Shown here piece after piece: positions 52,724-62,548 of a stretch of DNA of 64,000 nt (its first letter is position 1; each line of letters opens with the position of its first letter). The position numbers and the translations under genes were made by a program. Origin of the DNA: Variovorax sp. (GTDB taxonomy: Bacteria > Pseudomonadota > Gammaproteobacteria > Burkholderiales > Burkholderiaceae_C); contig JANXTS010000077.1 in NCBI GenBank assembly GCA_025352265.1, positions 1 to 64,000 of the forward strand, written 5' to 3'. Under the pieces are notes generated by a model. That model was not told where the DNA came from, ran no database searches, and saw only the letters and a program-made list of their open reading frames with translations.

Positions 52724-54784
52724 ATGTTTGTATTGTTTGAAGAAGCCGGCAAGTACCTCGGCGGCCGCGTGTTGTCGGAGGCCGAAGCGTCGGCGCAGGT
52801 CGAGCTCGACACCGGCAAGCGGCTCAAGGTCAAGAGCGCGAACATCGTGCTGCGCTTCGAGAAGCCGTCGCCGGCCGAACTGATCGCGGAATCGCGAACG
52901 CTCGCCGCCACCATGGACCTCGACCTGGCCTGGGAGTTCGCCTCCGAGGGCGAGTTCGGCTTCATCGACCTCGCATCCGATTACTTCAGCGACAAACCGA
53001 CGCTGGCGCAGCAGGGCGCCGCGCTCCTGGCGCTGTTCGACGCACCGCACTACTTTCGCCGTGCCGGCAAAGGCCGCTTCAAGAAAGCGCCGGCCGACAT
53101 CGTGCAGGCCGCCTTGGCCGGCATCGAAAAGAAGAAACTGGTGCTGGCGCAGATCGCCGAATGGGCAGCACAACTGGTGGCCGGCGAATGCCCGCAGCCC
53201 GTGCGCGACCAGCTCTACAAGATTTTGTTCAAGCCCGACAAGAACGCGCCCGAATACAAGGCAGTGGTCGATGCCTCGCGCGCCGCGCAACTGGCACCGC
53301 TCGACCTGCTGGAGCGCGCAGGCGCCATCGATTCGCCTTACCAGTTCCACTGGCGCCGCTTCCTGTTCGAGAACTTTCCCAAAGGCACCGGCTTTCCTGC
53401 ATTGCAGGCGCCCGCCATCGTCGACGATTTGCCGGTGGCCACGGTCGAAGCCTTTTCGATCGACGACTCGCAAACCACTGAAATCGACGATGCGCTGTCG
53501 GTGCAGGGCATCGGCAGCGGCACGCTGGTGATCGGCGTGCACATCGCCGCACCGGGCCTCGCGCTGGTGCCGGGCGGCGCTATCGACCAAGTGGCGCGCA
53601 GCCGCATGTCGACGGTCTACATGCCCGGCTACAAGATCACGATGCTGCCCGACGCGGTGGTCGATGCCTACACGCTGCTCGAAGGCAGCAACCGGCCAGC
53701 CGTGTCGCTCTACGCCACCTTCGACGAAGCCACGCTGACGCTGCAGGCCACCGAGACCAAGCTGGAACGCGTACCGATCGTCGCCAACTTGCGCCACGAC
53801 CAGCTCGACGCCGTGGTCACGCAGCCGTGGCTCGAAGACGCATCGTTCGTGAGTCCTGACACACCCGAAGCCGCCGCGCGTTTGCGCGGCCCGCTGTCGG
53901 TGCTGTTTCGCCTGGCCAAGCATTTGAAGGCGCAACGCGAAGTGGTTCGCGGCAAGCCCGAGAATTTCAACCGGCCCGACTACAACTTCCGCCTGATCGG
54001 TAACGACGGCGAGCCGCAAGGCAGTGAACAGGTGACCATCACCACGCGGCAACGCGGCGCGCCGCTCGACCTGATCGTGTCGGAAGCGATGATCCTGGCC
54101 AACAGCACCTGGGGCGCATGGCTGGGCGAACTCGGCGTGCCGGGCCTTTACCGCAGCCAGGCCAGCATGGCGCCTGGGGTCAAGGTGCGCATGGGCACGC
54201 GCTCCCTGCCGCACGCCGGCCTCGGCGTGAAGAGCTACGCGTGGAGTACCTCACCGCTGCGCCGCTACACCGACCTGGTGAACCAGTGGCAAATCATCGC
54301 GGCGGCACGCCACGGCAAGACCGCCGCGCTGGCGGCACCGTTCAAGCCGAAGGACGCCGACCTGTTCTCGATCCTGTCGGGCTTCGACGCCGCCTACGCG
54401 ACCTACAACGGCTACCAGGGCGGCATGGAGCGCTTCTGGACGCTCAAGTATTTGCAGCAGCAAGGCATCACCGAGCTAACGGTAACCGTCGTCAAGGACA
54501 TTCAGAACGGCGCGCTGGTGCGGGCCGACACGCTGCCGCTGGTGTTTCCGGTGGCGGGTCAGCAGGAACGCGGCGCGCACCTGCGCGTCAAGCTCGGCGA
54601 GATCGATGAGATCGCACTCGACGTGAACGGCACCGTACTCGAGCGGCTCGACGTGGTGCCGGCCGAGGTGGAAGAAGAGTCGGGCGAAGACGACGACGAA
54701 GTCGCCGGCCCGATCGCCATCGCAGTCGACATGAGCGATGGCGAGACCACCGGTGAGAAGGCAGCGGAGAACGCACCGGCATGA
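52724..54784 (+). CDS. RNB-family exoribonuclease (RNase II-like)
   Basis: The 686-residue enzyme degrades single-stranded RNA from the 3' end. The RNB catalytic block is visible (VEAFSIDDSQTTEIDDALSV, with the metal-binding Asp cluster), followed by GVHIAAPGLALVPGGAIDQVARSRMSTVYMPG and the SPLRRYTDLVNQWQI motif. The N-terminal part (MFVLFEEAGKYLGGRVLSEAEASAQVELDTGKRLKVKSANI) is not the usual CSD pair of RNase R. The C-terminus is acidic (VEEESGEDDDEVAGP) and probably disordered. Its stop is 16 bases before the TonB-like gene. Confidence 0.95.
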   Translation: MFVLFEEAGKYLGGRVLSEAEASAQVELDTGKRLKVKSANIVLRFEKPSPAELIAESRTLAATMDLDLAWEFASEGEFGFIDLASDYFSDKPTLAQQGAALLALFDAPHYFRRAGKGRFKKAPADIVQAALAGIEKKKLVLAQIAEWAAQLVAGECPQPVRDQLYKILFKPDKNAPEYKAVVDASRAAQLAPLDLLERAGAIDSPYQFHWRRFLFENFPKGTGFPALQAPAIVDDLPVATVEAFSIDDSQTTEIDDALSVQGIGSGTLVIGVHIAAPGLALVPGGAIDQVARSRMSTVYMPGYKITMLPDAVVDAYTLLEGSNRPAVSLYATFDEATLTLQATETKLERVPIVANLRHDQLDAVVTQPWLEDASFVSPDTPEAAARLRGPLSVLFRLAKHLKAQREVVRGKPENFNRPDYNFRLIGNDGEPQGSEQVTITTRQRGAPLDLIVSEAMILANSTWGAWLGELGVPGLYRSQASMAPGVKVRMGTRSLPHAGLGVKSYAWSTSPLRRYTDLVNQWQIIAAARHGKTAALAAPFKPKDADLFSILSGFDAAYATYNGYQGGMERFWTLKYLQQQGITELTVTVVKDIQNGALVRADTLPLVFPVAGQQERGAHLRVKLGEIDEIALDVNGTVLERLDVVPAEVEEESGEDDDEVAGPIAIAVDMSDGETTGEKAAENAPA

Positions 54785-54800
54785 GCGCGACCAAAGCGAA

Positions 54801-55649
54801 ATGAACCTCAAGGACCTGAGCACACTGCAAATCGCGCTGGGGCTTTCGGTCCTGGCGCACGCCGCAATGCTCACGGTGCGGTTCGTCGACCCTGAAGCCT
54901 TCAATCGCGTCTTCAGCGAAACGCCTCTCGAAGTGATTCTGGTCAACGCGCGCAGCGACGAGAAGCCCGACAAGGCCACCGCGATTGCGCAAGCGTCGCT
55001 GGCCGGCGGCGGCGACTTGGAAAAAGGCCGCGCCACCAGCCCGCTGCCGCCGAGCGAGTTCCGCGCCATCGGCGATGCCACCGAAGACGCGCAGCGCGAG
55101 GTCGAGGCCATGCAGGCGCAACAGATGATGATGCTGACGCAAATCAAGCAGCAGCTGGCCGCCATGCCGCTGCCCGATCCGCGCAACAGCGGCAACCCGA
55201 GCGAGGTTGCGGCACGCGAAGAGAAGCGCAAGCAGTTGGTCAACCTGCTGGCCGAGATCGAACGCCGCGTCAACGAAGAAAACGCGAGACCCAAGAAGCG
55301 CTACATCAGCCCGGCGACGCGCGAGGCCGCGTATGCCGCCTATGTCGACGCATTGCGAAGACGCATCGAGCAGCGCGGCACCGAGAACTTTCCTGAAGCG
55401 GCCGGCAAGAAGATGTACGGCCAGCTGACGATGCTGGTCACCGTCAACTTCGACGGCGCTATCGTGAGCACGGAGATCGTCGAAAGCTCGGGCAACGCGC
55501 TGCTCGATCGGCGCGCCCAGGCCATCGTGCGAAGCATCGGCAGCTTCGGCCGCTTCACCGAAGCGATGCGCAAGCAAACCGACCAGATCGCACTGCCCTC
55601 TCGCTTCAAGTTCACGCGCGACGAGACGACCGAGCTCTCGTCTAAATAA
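54801..55649 (+). CDS. TonB-like energy transducer with C-terminal TonB domain
   Basis: The 282-residue protein has one N-terminal membrane helix (LSTLQIALGLSVLAHAAMLTVRF), a long charged helical spacer rich in Gln/Met (MQAQQMMMLTQIKQQLA) and Glu/Lys/Arg, and a TonB C-terminal domain with a YxxYVxxLRRxIE-like start (AAYAAYVDALRRRIEQRGTENFPEAAG), LTMLVTVNFDGAIVSTEIVESSGNALLDRRAQAIV and IALPSRFKF. No ExbB or ExbD genes are nearby. It would couple the proton-motive force to outer-membrane transport, or act in another TonB-domain role. ATG 54801 is used. Confidence 0.85.
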   Translation: MNLKDLSTLQIALGLSVLAHAAMLTVRFVDPEAFNRVFSETPLEVILVNARSDEKPDKATAIAQASLAGGGDLEKGRATSPLPPSEFRAIGDATEDAQREVEAMQAQQMMMLTQIKQQLAAMPLPDPRNSGNPSEVAAREEKRKQLVNLLAEIERRVNEENARPKKRYISPATREAAYAAYVDALRRRIEQRGTENFPEAAGKKMYGQLTMLVTVNFDGAIVSTEIVESSGNALLDRRAQAIVRSIGSFGRFTEAMRKQTDQIALPSRFKFTRDETTELSSK

Positions 55650-55679
55650 TTCCATCGAGCAAGGCCACCCGGAACCGCC

Positions 55680-56516
55680 ATGGACCTGTACTGCGTGATG
55701 GGCAACCCGATCGAGCACAGCCGCTCGCCATGGATCCATGCGCGCTTTGCGCAGCTCACCGACCAGACCTTGCGCTATGACCGCCGGCTGGTGCCGATGG
55801 GCGGCTTCGATGCAGGGGTCGCAGCGTTCCGTGCCGACACTTCCGGCACGGCGCGCGGCTGCAACATCACCGTGCCCTTTAAGTTCGACTCGGCGCGGCA
55901 CGCGCAGCATGTGACGCCGCGCGCTACGTTGGCCCAAGCTGTCAACGTGCTGAGCTTTCGTGAGGATGGCGTGCATGGCGACAACACCGACGGCGTCGGC
56001 TTGGTGAACGACATCCAGCGCAACGCCGACGTGGCGCTCGCAGGTTGCGACGTGCTGTTGCTCGGCGCGGGCGGTGGCGCCGCCGGCGTGCTCGGGCCCA
56101 TCCTCGAAGCCGGCGCACGGCGCGTCGTAGTCGCCAACCGGACGCGGGCCAAAGCCATCGTGTTGGTGCAGCGCCATGCCGCGTTGGCCCTGCAGCATCA
56201 CGCATCGCTGGAGGCGCAATCGCTGCACACCGTCGACGGCACTTTCGACGTAGTGGTCAACGCCACGGCCTCTAGCCTGGCAGGTGGCGAGGTGCCCGTT
56301 GCGGCCAGCGTATTGAAGCGCGGCACCTTGGCCGTCGACATGATGTACGGACCCTCTGCGGCCGGCTTCATGGAATGGGCAAGCGCGCACGGTGCAATGC
56401 CGCGCGACGGCCTCGGCATGCTGGTCGAGCAGGCAGCGGAGGCCTTCGAGATATGGCGCGGCGTGCGGCCGCCGGCGGCGCAGGTGCTCGCTGAACTTCG
56501 TGCGCTGGTCGGTTGA
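55680..56516 (+). CDS. aroE: Shikimate dehydrogenase (NADP)
   Basis: AroE reduces 3-dehydroshikimate to shikimate. Motifs: CVMGNPIEHSRSPWIHARFA (shikimate binding), CNITVPFKFDSA with the catalytic Lys, HGDNTDGVGLV with the catalytic Asp, the nucleotide fold VLLLGAGGGAAGVLG, VVANRTRAKA (NADP phosphate-binding NRTxxKA), and MVEQ-like GLGMLVEQAAEAFEIWRG. Its 278 residues match the family. With aroG at 42992 it is the second shikimate-pathway gene in the window. mtgA starts 12 bases downstream. Confidence 0.97.
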   Translation: MDLYCVMGNPIEHSRSPWIHARFAQLTDQTLRYDRRLVPMGGFDAGVAAFRADTSGTARGCNITVPFKFDSARHAQHVTPRATLAQAVNVLSFREDGVHGDNTDGVGLVNDIQRNADVALAGCDVLLLGAGGGAAGVLGPILEAGARRVVVANRTRAKAIVLVQRHAALALQHHASLEAQSLHTVDGTFDVVVNATASSLAGGEVPVAASVLKRGTLAVDMMYGPSAAGFMEWASAHGAMPRDGLGMLVEQAAEAFEIWRGVRPPAAQVLAELRALVG

Positions 56517-56528
56517 TCGACCCGACCC

Positions 56529-57290
56529 GTGCGCGCCTTTTTCAACTGGCTTCTATGCCTCGTCGTCGCGGTCATCGCGCTGCAACTGTTCTTCGTCGCG
56601 CGCATCGCGTTGATGGCGGTCGTCGATCCGCAGTCGACGGCATTCCAGCGCTCCGAGGCCTGGCAAATCGCTACGCGCGGCCGCGCTGAAGGCAGCCCCT
56701 CCGGCGACCGCGCCTGGCAGCAGCGTTGGGTGCCTTACGCCCAAATCTCAGACACGCTCAAGCGCGCTGTCATTGCCAGCGAAGACGGCGAATTCATCTA
56801 TCACCAAGGCGTCGAGTGGGAAGCCATCGAACGTGCCCGCCAGCGCAACGCCAAGGCCGAAGAGATCGCGGCACGACGCGCTGCCGCAGCCATCGCGCGG
56901 GGCAAGTCGCCGCAGGCAGCCAAGTTGCGCGGCGGCTCAACGATCACGCAGCAGCTAGCCAAGAACCTCTTCCTGTCGGGTGAACGCACGCTCCTGCGCA
57001 AAGGCCAGGAGCTGGTGCTCGCGAGCGTGCTCGAAGCACTGCTGAGCAAGCAGCGCATCCTGGAGCTCTACCTGAACAGCGTGGAATGGGGCGAAGGTGT
57101 TTTCGGCGCAGAGGCCGCGTCGCAGCGCTACTTCAACAAGCCCGCGTCACGCCTCAGCGCCACCGAGGCTGCACGACTGGCGGTGATGCTGCCGAGCCCG
57201 AAGTTCTTCGAGCGTCGACCCGGTTCGCCCTACATCGCCGGCCGCGCTGCGACGATCGTCGCACGCATGCCGTCCGCCGACCTGCCGTGA
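56529..57290 (+). CDS. mtgA: Monofunctional peptidoglycan transglycosylase
   Basis: MtgA polymerises lipid II into glycan strands (GT51 family). It starts at GTG 56529 with a membrane helix (FFNWLLCLVVAVIALQLFFVARIAL). The catalytic Glu motif appears as SEDGEFIYHQGVEWEAIE (usually EDxxFxxHxG), followed by RGGSTITQQLAKNLFLSGERTLLRKGQELVLA and YLNSVEWGEGVFGAEAASQRYF. An Ala/Arg-rich insertion (AEEIAARRAAAAIARGKSPQAAKL) separates motifs 1 and 2. The aroE-mtgA pairing is usual in betaproteobacteria. Confidence 0.95.
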   Translation: MRAFFNWLLCLVVAVIALQLFFVARIALMAVVDPQSTAFQRSEAWQIATRGRAEGSPSGDRAWQQRWVPYAQISDTLKRAVIASEDGEFIYHQGVEWEAIERARQRNAKAEEIAARRAAAAIARGKSPQAAKLRGGSTITQQLAKNLFLSGERTLLRKGQELVLASVLEALLSKQRILELYLNSVEWGEGVFGAEAASQRYFNKPASRLSATEAARLAVMLPSPKFFERRPGSPYIAGRAATIVARMPSADLP

Positions 57291-57337
57291 TCGGTCCCGG
57301 CTCGGCTCGGCCCGGCTCGGCCCGTATCATCGCGCCC

Positions 57338-58195
57338 ATGCTGGCGAAGTTGACGGGTTGGTTGTTGTTGGGAGTGGTGCGGTTATTGACCGGGGCACAG
57401 GCACGCTGGTACGGCTGCCCTCCCAAGGCTGAGCAGCGCATCTACTTCGCCAATCACCAGAGCCACGCCGACCTCGTGATGATCTGGGCGGCGCTGCCCG
57501 AAGAGCTTCGCAGCATTACGCGGCCGATCGCAGCGCGCGACTACTGGGCCAACACGCCGTTCAAGCGCTGGATCACGACCGAGGTGTTCAACGCAGTGTA
57601 CGTGGAGCGCGGGGGCGCGCCGGTGCTGCCGACTGCGCCTGTTTCGACGAGTTCGTCGAGACCTGCCGTTCCCACCCTCATTCCGACCGAGCGCATCGAA
57701 CCGTCGATGGACCCGATCGAGCCATTCATGATCCAGGTGCCGCCACCGGCACCGGCCGCCTTCGCGGTCAAAGCGGTTCAACTTCCGCTCATTTCAACAT
57801 CCCCGGCAGAGCCCGTCCGATCGGCTGCGGCAGGGTCGTTCGAACCTGCCGCCATCCCCGCACCGGAGGCCGCCGACCCGCTCGCCCCGCTGATCGAAGC
57901 GCTCACCAGCGGGGACTCGATCATCATCTTTCCCGAAGGCACGCGCGGCCACACCGGCGAGCCGCAGAAGTTCAAGTCGGGCCTTTTCACGCTGGCGCAG
58001 TTGTTTCCAGACGTGGTGCTGGTGCCGGCCTGGATCGACAACATCCAGCGTGTCATGCCGAAGGGCGAAGTGGTGCCGGTGCCGATCCTTTGCTCGGTCA
58101 CATTCGGCGTACCTATCCAGCTCGAAGAAGGCGAAGAGCGCCGCCCGTTTCTCGATCGCGCGCGTGAGGCGGTCGTCGCGCTGCGCAACGTTTGA
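57338..58195 (+). CDS. plsC: 1-acyl-sn-glycerol-3-phosphate acyltransferase-like protein with a large insertion
   Basis: The 285-residue protein has the acyltransferase motif I NHQSHADLV (NHx4D), motif III IIFPEGTRG and a downstream VPAWIDNIQR. It converts lysophosphatidate to phosphatidate in PlsC-type enzymes. Between motifs I and III there is an extra stretch of about 88 residues (57622-57884), Pro/Ser/Ala/Thr-rich and not conserved in the family as I know it. ATG 57338 fits the start of the membrane-associated N-terminus. A GGCTCGG repeat lies just upstream. It precedes cdsA by 25 bases; together they would make phosphatidate and CDP-diacylglycerol. Confidence 0.87.
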   Translation: MLAKLTGWLLLGVVRLLTGAQARWYGCPPKAEQRIYFANHQSHADLVMIWAALPEELRSITRPIAARDYWANTPFKRWITTEVFNAVYVERGGAPVLPTAPVSTSSSRPAVPTLIPTERIEPSMDPIEPFMIQVPPPAPAAFAVKAVQLPLISTSPAEPVRSAAAGSFEPAAIPAPEAADPLAPLIEALTSGDSIIIFPEGTRGHTGEPQKFKSGLFTLAQLFPDVVLVPAWIDNIQRVMPKGEVVPVPILCSVTFGVPIQLEEGEERRPFLDRAREAVVALRNV

Positions 58196-58220
58196 CTCAC
58201 GCATCGATCCAGCCATCGAG

Positions 58221-59255
58221 ATGAACCAGTTCTTGCGCGATCTTTCGCCCGTCCATCAGGTCGCGGCCCTTTTCGTTCTGGTGTTCGGCGTGCTCGCCAT
58301 CGTCAGCACCGTCACTTTTTTGGTCAGCCTGCGCGAACGGCGCAACGCACTGCACAGCGAATCGTGGCAGCGCGAACTCGAGGACTTTCAGCAACTGCTG
58401 AGCACCACCTGGTTCATGGTGGTGGTGTTCTGGATCGGATGGGCGCTGGGCGAAGGCGTGGCCACGCTGCTCTTCGCACTGATTTCTTTCTTGGCGCTGC
58501 GCGAGTTCATCACGCTCTCGCCGACACGGCGTGGCGACCACCGCAGTTTGATCCTGGCGTTTTTCGTGGTGCTGCCGATCCAGTTCATCCTGGTCGCGAC
58601 CGCGCGCTTCGATCTCTTCACCGTGTTCATTCCGGTCTACGTGTTTCTCGCCATTCCGGTGGTCAGCGCGCTGTCGAACGATCCCAACCAGTTTCTCGAA
58701 CGCAATGCCAAGCTGCAATGGGGCATCACCGTCTGCGTCTACGGCATGAGCCACGTGCCGGCGCTGCTGTTGCTGTCGTTCCCCGGCTTCGAAGGCAAGA
58801 GCGCGTTCCTGGTCTTCTTTTTGGTGTTCGTGGTGCAGACCTGCATGGTGGTGCAGCACCTGATCGCGCGCCGCTTCGCCTATTCGGCGCTCGATGCCGG
58901 CCCCAAGATGTGGCGCTGGCTGCAGCGCGAACCGTTTGCGCCCAACGTGAGCCAGAGCTTCAACTGGGTCAGCTGGGCGGTCGGCATGGCGATCGCCAGC
59001 GTGGTGGGCGCGCTGATGTCTTTCATCACGCCGTTCGGCTACGGCCAGGCGCTGGCGATGTCCTTGATCGCCTGCGTGGCAGGGTCGATGGGCCACCTCG
59101 TCATGAAAGCGCTCAAACGCGACCGCGGCATTCCCAACTGGGGGCCGAAGGGCATGGGCGTGACCGGTGCCAACGGGCTGCTCGACCGCGTCGATGCGCT
59201 TTGCTTCGCGGCGCCGGTGTTCTTTCACTCGGTGCGTTGGTACTTCGGCGTCTAG
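58221..59255 (+). CDS. cdsA: Phosphatidate cytidylyltransferase
   Basis: The 344-residue membrane protein has about eight helices. Its C-terminal signature ([45 protein letters not shown]) matches the CdsA pattern with KR and DRVD, though the middle G-H-G-G of many CdsA proteins is VTGANG here. It converts phosphatidate and CTP to CDP-diacylglycerol. ATG 58221 is the start. It is directly downstream of the acyltransferase gene and 20 bases upstream of ruvC. Confidence 0.9.
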   Translation: MNQFLRDLSPVHQVAALFVLVFGVLAIVSTVTFLVSLRERRNALHSESWQRELEDFQQLLSTTWFMVVVFWIGWALGEGVATLLFALISFLALREFITLSPTRRGDHRSLILAFFVVLPIQFILVATARFDLFTVFIPVYVFLAIPVVSALSNDPNQFLERNAKLQWGITVCVYGMSHVPALLLLSFPGFEGKSAFLVFFLVFVVQTCMVVQHLIARRFAYSALDAGPKMWRWLQREPFAPNVSQSFNWVSWAVGMAIASVVGALMSFITPFGYGQALAMSLIACVAGSMGHLVMKALKRDRGIPNWGPKGMGVTGANGLLDRVDALCFAAPVFFHSVRWYFGV

Positions 59256-59275
59256 CCGCCACACCGACGTTTTCC

Positions 59276-59821
59276 ATGCGCATCCTAGGCATCGACCCCG
59301 GCCTGCAGACCACCGGCTTCGGCGTGGTCGATGTCGACGGTCAAGCGCTGAGCTACGTTGCAAGCGGCACCATCAGCACAAAGCATCTGGAGCGCACCAA
59401 TCTGCCGGCACGGCTGAAGGTGCTGTTCGACGGTATTGGGGAAGTGGTGGCGCGTTACCAACCCGATGCATCGGCAGTCGAGATCGTGTTCGTCAACGTC
59501 AACCCGCAGTCCACGCTGCTCCTGGGCCAGGCGCGCGGCGCCTGCCTCACGGCGCTGGTCACCTGCAACCTCGGCGTGGCCGAGTATACGGCATTGCAGA
59601 TGAAGCAGGCAGTGGCCGGACATGGCAATGCGGCCAAGACGCAGGTACAGGAGATGGTGAAGCGCTTGTTGAACTTGCCGGGCCTGCCCGGTAGCGATGC
59701 TGCCGATGCCCTCGGCATCGCGATCACGCACGCCCACGTCGGGCGCTCGCTGGCACGACTGGCCGAAGCGACGGGGTCGCAACCGCCCAGCGGCCAATAT
59801 CGCGCCGGCCGCAGCCGGTGA
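59276..59821 (+). CDS. ruvC: Holliday-junction resolvase RuvC
   Basis: RuvC resolves Holliday junctions by paired nicks. The catalytic acidic residues are in [15 protein letters not shown] (first Asp), [12 protein letters not shown] (Glu) and [16 protein letters not shown] (final Asp pair). The 181-residue length is normal. ATG 59276 starts MRILGIDPG, the conserved N-terminus. ruvA and ruvB do not follow within this window. Confidence 0.97.
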   Translation: MRILGIDPGLQTTGFGVVDVDGQALSYVASGTISTKHLERTNLPARLKVLFDGIGEVVARYQPDASAVEIVFVNVNPQSTLLLGQARGACLTALVTCNLGVAEYTALQMKQAVAGHGNAAKTQVQEMVKRLLNLPGLPGSDAADALGIAITHAHVGRSLARLAEATGSQPPSGQYRAGRSR

Positions 59822-59932
59822 GCGGCTCTTGGACAACGATCTAAACATGACGTACCGGCCGCTAATTCGGTTGAAGCCAGTCGGTGTCGAACGCGCGGTC
59901 ACGACGCACGGGCTGAAAACCAAGAGCAGCCG

Positions 59933-60109
59933 TCAGGCTACGCGTTCAGCGATCAACACGGCGAAGAAGCCAAATGCAGCAAGCAGCGTCCACTTGAGAA
60001 CGATCCAGCCGAAGCGGCGGTACCTGGCCTGGCCGGTGCCTGCATAGAACGCGAAAGACACGCCGGCCATCAGCAGGAAAAGCAGGATGGCCCAGCGAAA
60101 AAGCAGCAT
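59933..60109 (-). CDS. Small two-helix membrane protein next to lpxC
   Basis: The 58-residue protein has two membrane helices (LLFRWAILLFLLMAGVSFAFYAG and IVLKWTLLAAFGFFAVLIAERVA) joined by a short basic loop (TGQARYRRFGW). It starts at ATG 60109, 28 bases after lpxC, and converges with ruvC. The pattern is that of small conserved membrane proteins found downstream of lpxC in related genomes, from memory. The function is unknown. Confidence 0.7.
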   Translation of the reverse strand: MLLFRWAILLFLLMAGVSFAFYAGTGQARYRRFGWIVLKWTLLAAFGFFAVLIAERVA

Positions 60110-60137
60110 TGTTGGGGGCGCTCGAAAGACCATTCTC

Positions 60138-61061
60138 CTACCAGGCGCGCTCGACTTCCGCGAAGCCGGCAGGAGCATTCTTTACATCGTCGAACGTCAC
60201 GATCTCCCACGCATCCTTGTGCGAGATGAGCTCGCGCAGCAGCTTGTTGTTCATGGCGTGGCCCGAACGAAACGCGGTGTATGACGCCAGCAGCGGATGA
60301 CCGACGATGTAGAGGTCGCCCATCGCGTCGAGGATCTTGTGCTTGACCAGTTCGTCGTCGTAGCGAAGCCCGCCCGCGTTCAACACCTTGGTGTCGTCCA
60401 TCACGATGGCGTTGTCGAGTCCGCCGCCGAGCGCCAGACCCTTGCTTCGCATGTACTCGACTTCCTTGGTGAAGCCGAAGGTGCGGGCGCGCGCGATGTC
60501 GCGGCTGTACGAGCCGCTGCCCAAGTCGAACTCGACGCGCTGGCCCGTCAGGTTCACGACCCGATGATCGAAGTCGATCTGAAAAGCGAGCTTGTAGCCG
60601 TGAAACGGTTCGAGCGACGCCCACTTCTCGTTGGCACCTTCGCCCTCGCGCACTTCGACCTTGCGCGTGACTCGAATGAATTTGCGCGCCGCTTTCTGCA
60701 ACTCGATGCCTGCGCTCTGCAGCAGAAAAACGAACGATGACGCAGAGCCGTCGAGGATCGGAACCTCGTCGGCCGTGATGTCGATATACAGGTTGTCGAT
60801 GCCCAGGCCAGCACAGGCCGACATCAGATGCTCGACCGTTTGCACCTTGGCGCCACCAGTCGAAATGGTCGAAGCCAAGCGCGTGTCGGTCACCGCTTCT
60901 GCCGTCATCCGAATCTCGACCGGCTCCGGTAAATCCGTACGTCGGAAGATGATGCCGGTATCGACCGGCGCTGGCCGCAGCGTGAGTTCGACCCGTTGCC
61001 CGCTGTGCAGCCCCACGCCAACAGCGCGGCTGATCGTCTTGAGCGTTCGTTGTTGCAACAC
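60138..61061 (-). CDS. lpxC: UDP-3-O-acyl-N-acetylglucosamine deacetylase
   Basis: LpxC is the zinc deacetylase of lipid A synthesis. It has [32 protein letters not shown], the zinc ligand motif [62 protein letters not shown] (zinc His and Asp) and [14 protein letters not shown] (catalytic His). GTG 61061 is chosen as the start because LQQRTLK follows directly and gives 307 residues, the usual length; an ATG at 61127 would add 22 unconserved residues. It lies about 100 bases after ftsZ on the same strand. Confidence 0.96.
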   Translation of the reverse strand: MLQQRTLKTISRAVGVGLHSGQRVELTLRPAPVDTGIIFRRTDLPEPVEIRMTAEAVTDTRLASTISTGGAKVQTVEHLMSACAGLGIDNLYIDITADEVPILDGSASSFVFLLQSAGIELQKAARKFIRVTRKVEVREGEGANEKWASLEPFHGYKLAFQIDFDHRVVNLTGQRVEFDLGSGSYSRDIARARTFGFTKEVEYMRSKGLALGGGLDNAIVMDDTKVLNAGGLRYDDELVKHKILDAMGDLYIVGHPLLASYTAFRSGHAMNNKLLRELISHKDAWEIVTFDDVKNAPAGFAEVERAW

Positions 61062-61165
61062 GATCGCGATTTTAGGAGCGCCAGGCACCAGGCGCGCCGT
61101 GCGCCTGGCTATGCCCGCAATAGTCACGCGAAAGTCATATTGAAGTCACGACGCTTTTGCCGCCA

Positions 61166-62383
61166 TCAATCTGCCTGTCGGCGGAGAAATGCGGGGATCT
61201 CGAAGTCGTCCATGCCGCCGGAAGACAACGCATCGACCTTGGCCGCGGCCATGGTGCGGTTGGTGCGCCAAACACTCGGAACCGCCATGCCTTCGTAGTT
61301 GGGCTGGCCGTGCGCGCCGGTGTGACCCATGCCGCCCAGCGTCGGCACATTGAAGGGGCCATCGGTGCCAGTGCCCATGCCGGTGCGAATGACTTCCAGT
61401 GTCGGTGCCTGACGACGTGCGTCCTGGCGCGACAGGCCCGTGGCCACCACGGTCACGCGCATTTCGTCGCCCAGCGTTTCGTCGTAGGCCGCACCGTAGA
61501 TCACGTGCGCATCTGGCGAAGCGTAAGCGCGGATGGTGTTCATCGCGAGCTTCGATTCGTTCAGCTTCAGCGAACCCTTCGATGCGGTTACCAGCACCAG
61601 CACGCCCTTGGCGCCGGAGAGGTCGATGCCTTCGAGCAATGGGCATGCAACGGCCTGCTCGGCAGCGATGCGCGCACGGTCAGGGCCGGCCGCAGCAGCG
61701 GTGCCCATCATGGCCTTGCCCGGTTCACCCATCACGGTGCGCACGTCTTCGAAGTCCACGTTGACGCCGCCGTACTCGTTGATGATTTCCGAGATCCCGC
61801 CGACCGCGTTCTTGAGCACGTCGTTAGCGTGCGCAAAGGCTTCGTCCTGCGTCACGTCGTCGCCCAGCACGTCCAGCAGTTTCTCGTTCAGCACCACGAT
61901 CAGCGAGTCGACATTGGCTTCGAGTTCGGCCAGGCCGGCGTCGGCGTTGGTCATGCGACGACCGCCTTCCCAGTCGAACGGCTTGGTGACCACGCCGACC
62001 GTCAGGATGCCCATCTCCTTGGCGATGCGCGCGATCACCGGCGCAGCACCGGTACCCGTGCCACCACCCATCCCGGCCGTGATGAAAAGCATGTGCGCGC
62101 CGTCGATGGCAGCGCGGATGTCGTCCACCGCGGCTTCGGCGGCTTCACGACCGCGATCGGGCTTGCTGCCGGCGCCGAGGCCGCTGGTGCCGAGCTGGAT
62201 GATCTTGTGCGCGTTGCTGCGCGTGAGCGCCTGCGCGTCGGTGTTGGCGCAGACGAACTGCACACCCTGCACGCCGCGCTCCATCATGTGGGCGACCGCG
62301 TTGCCGCCGCCGCCGCCGACACCGATCACCTTGATCTGCGTGCCCTGGTTGAATTCTTCGACTTCGATCATTTCGATGGCCAT
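61166..62383 (-). CDS. ftsZ: Cell division GTPase FtsZ
   Basis: FtsZ forms the division ring. The GTP-binding glycine loop is visible as GMGGGTGTGAAP, with the N-terminal IKVIGVGGGGGNAVAHM and the T7 synergy-loop region VDFEDVRTVM. The conserved C-terminal peptide for FtsA and ZipA binding is DDFEIPAFLRRQAD. Its 405 residues are normal for betaproteobacteria. It starts at ATG 62383 with GGAG six bases upstream and follows ftsA after a 165-base gap that may hold its own promoter. Confidence 0.98.
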   Translation of the reverse strand: MAIEMIEVEEFNQGTQIKVIGVGGGGGNAVAHMMERGVQGVQFVCANTDAQALTRSNAHKIIQLGTSGLGAGSKPDRGREAAEAAVDDIRAAIDGAHMLFITAGMGGGTGTGAAPVIARIAKEMGILTVGVVTKPFDWEGGRRMTNADAGLAELEANVDSLIVVLNEKLLDVLGDDVTQDEAFAHANDVLKNAVGGISEIINEYGGVNVDFEDVRTVMGEPGKAMMGTAAAAGPDRARIAAEQAVACPLLEGIDLSGAKGVLVLVTASKGSLKLNESKLAMNTIRAYASPDAHVIYGAAYDETLGDEMRVTVVATGLSRQDARRQAPTLEVIRTGMGTGTDGPFNVPTLGGMGHTGAHGQPNYEGMAVPSVWRTNRTMAAAKVDALSSGGMDDFEIPAFLRRQAD

Positions 62384-62548
62384 TTTTTAACTCCGTGAAT
62401 TTGCAGTTGCCGTTGTTTAGGGATGAATTTTTTGAAAGGTAGCGAGTCACCGGATGTCGTCAGGATGGCGGCCCGGTGCGTCGCCATCGCTCGTTGAAAT
62501 GACGTGGGGGCCCGGCGCGTGCCAGCCACAGTGGGCGGTGCATCATGG

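Noticed and set aside
57299..57323. GGCTCGG-type short tandem repeats before the acyltransferase gene
   Set aside because: Only a few imperfect units in a GC-rich gap; no evidence for a regulatory or mobile function.
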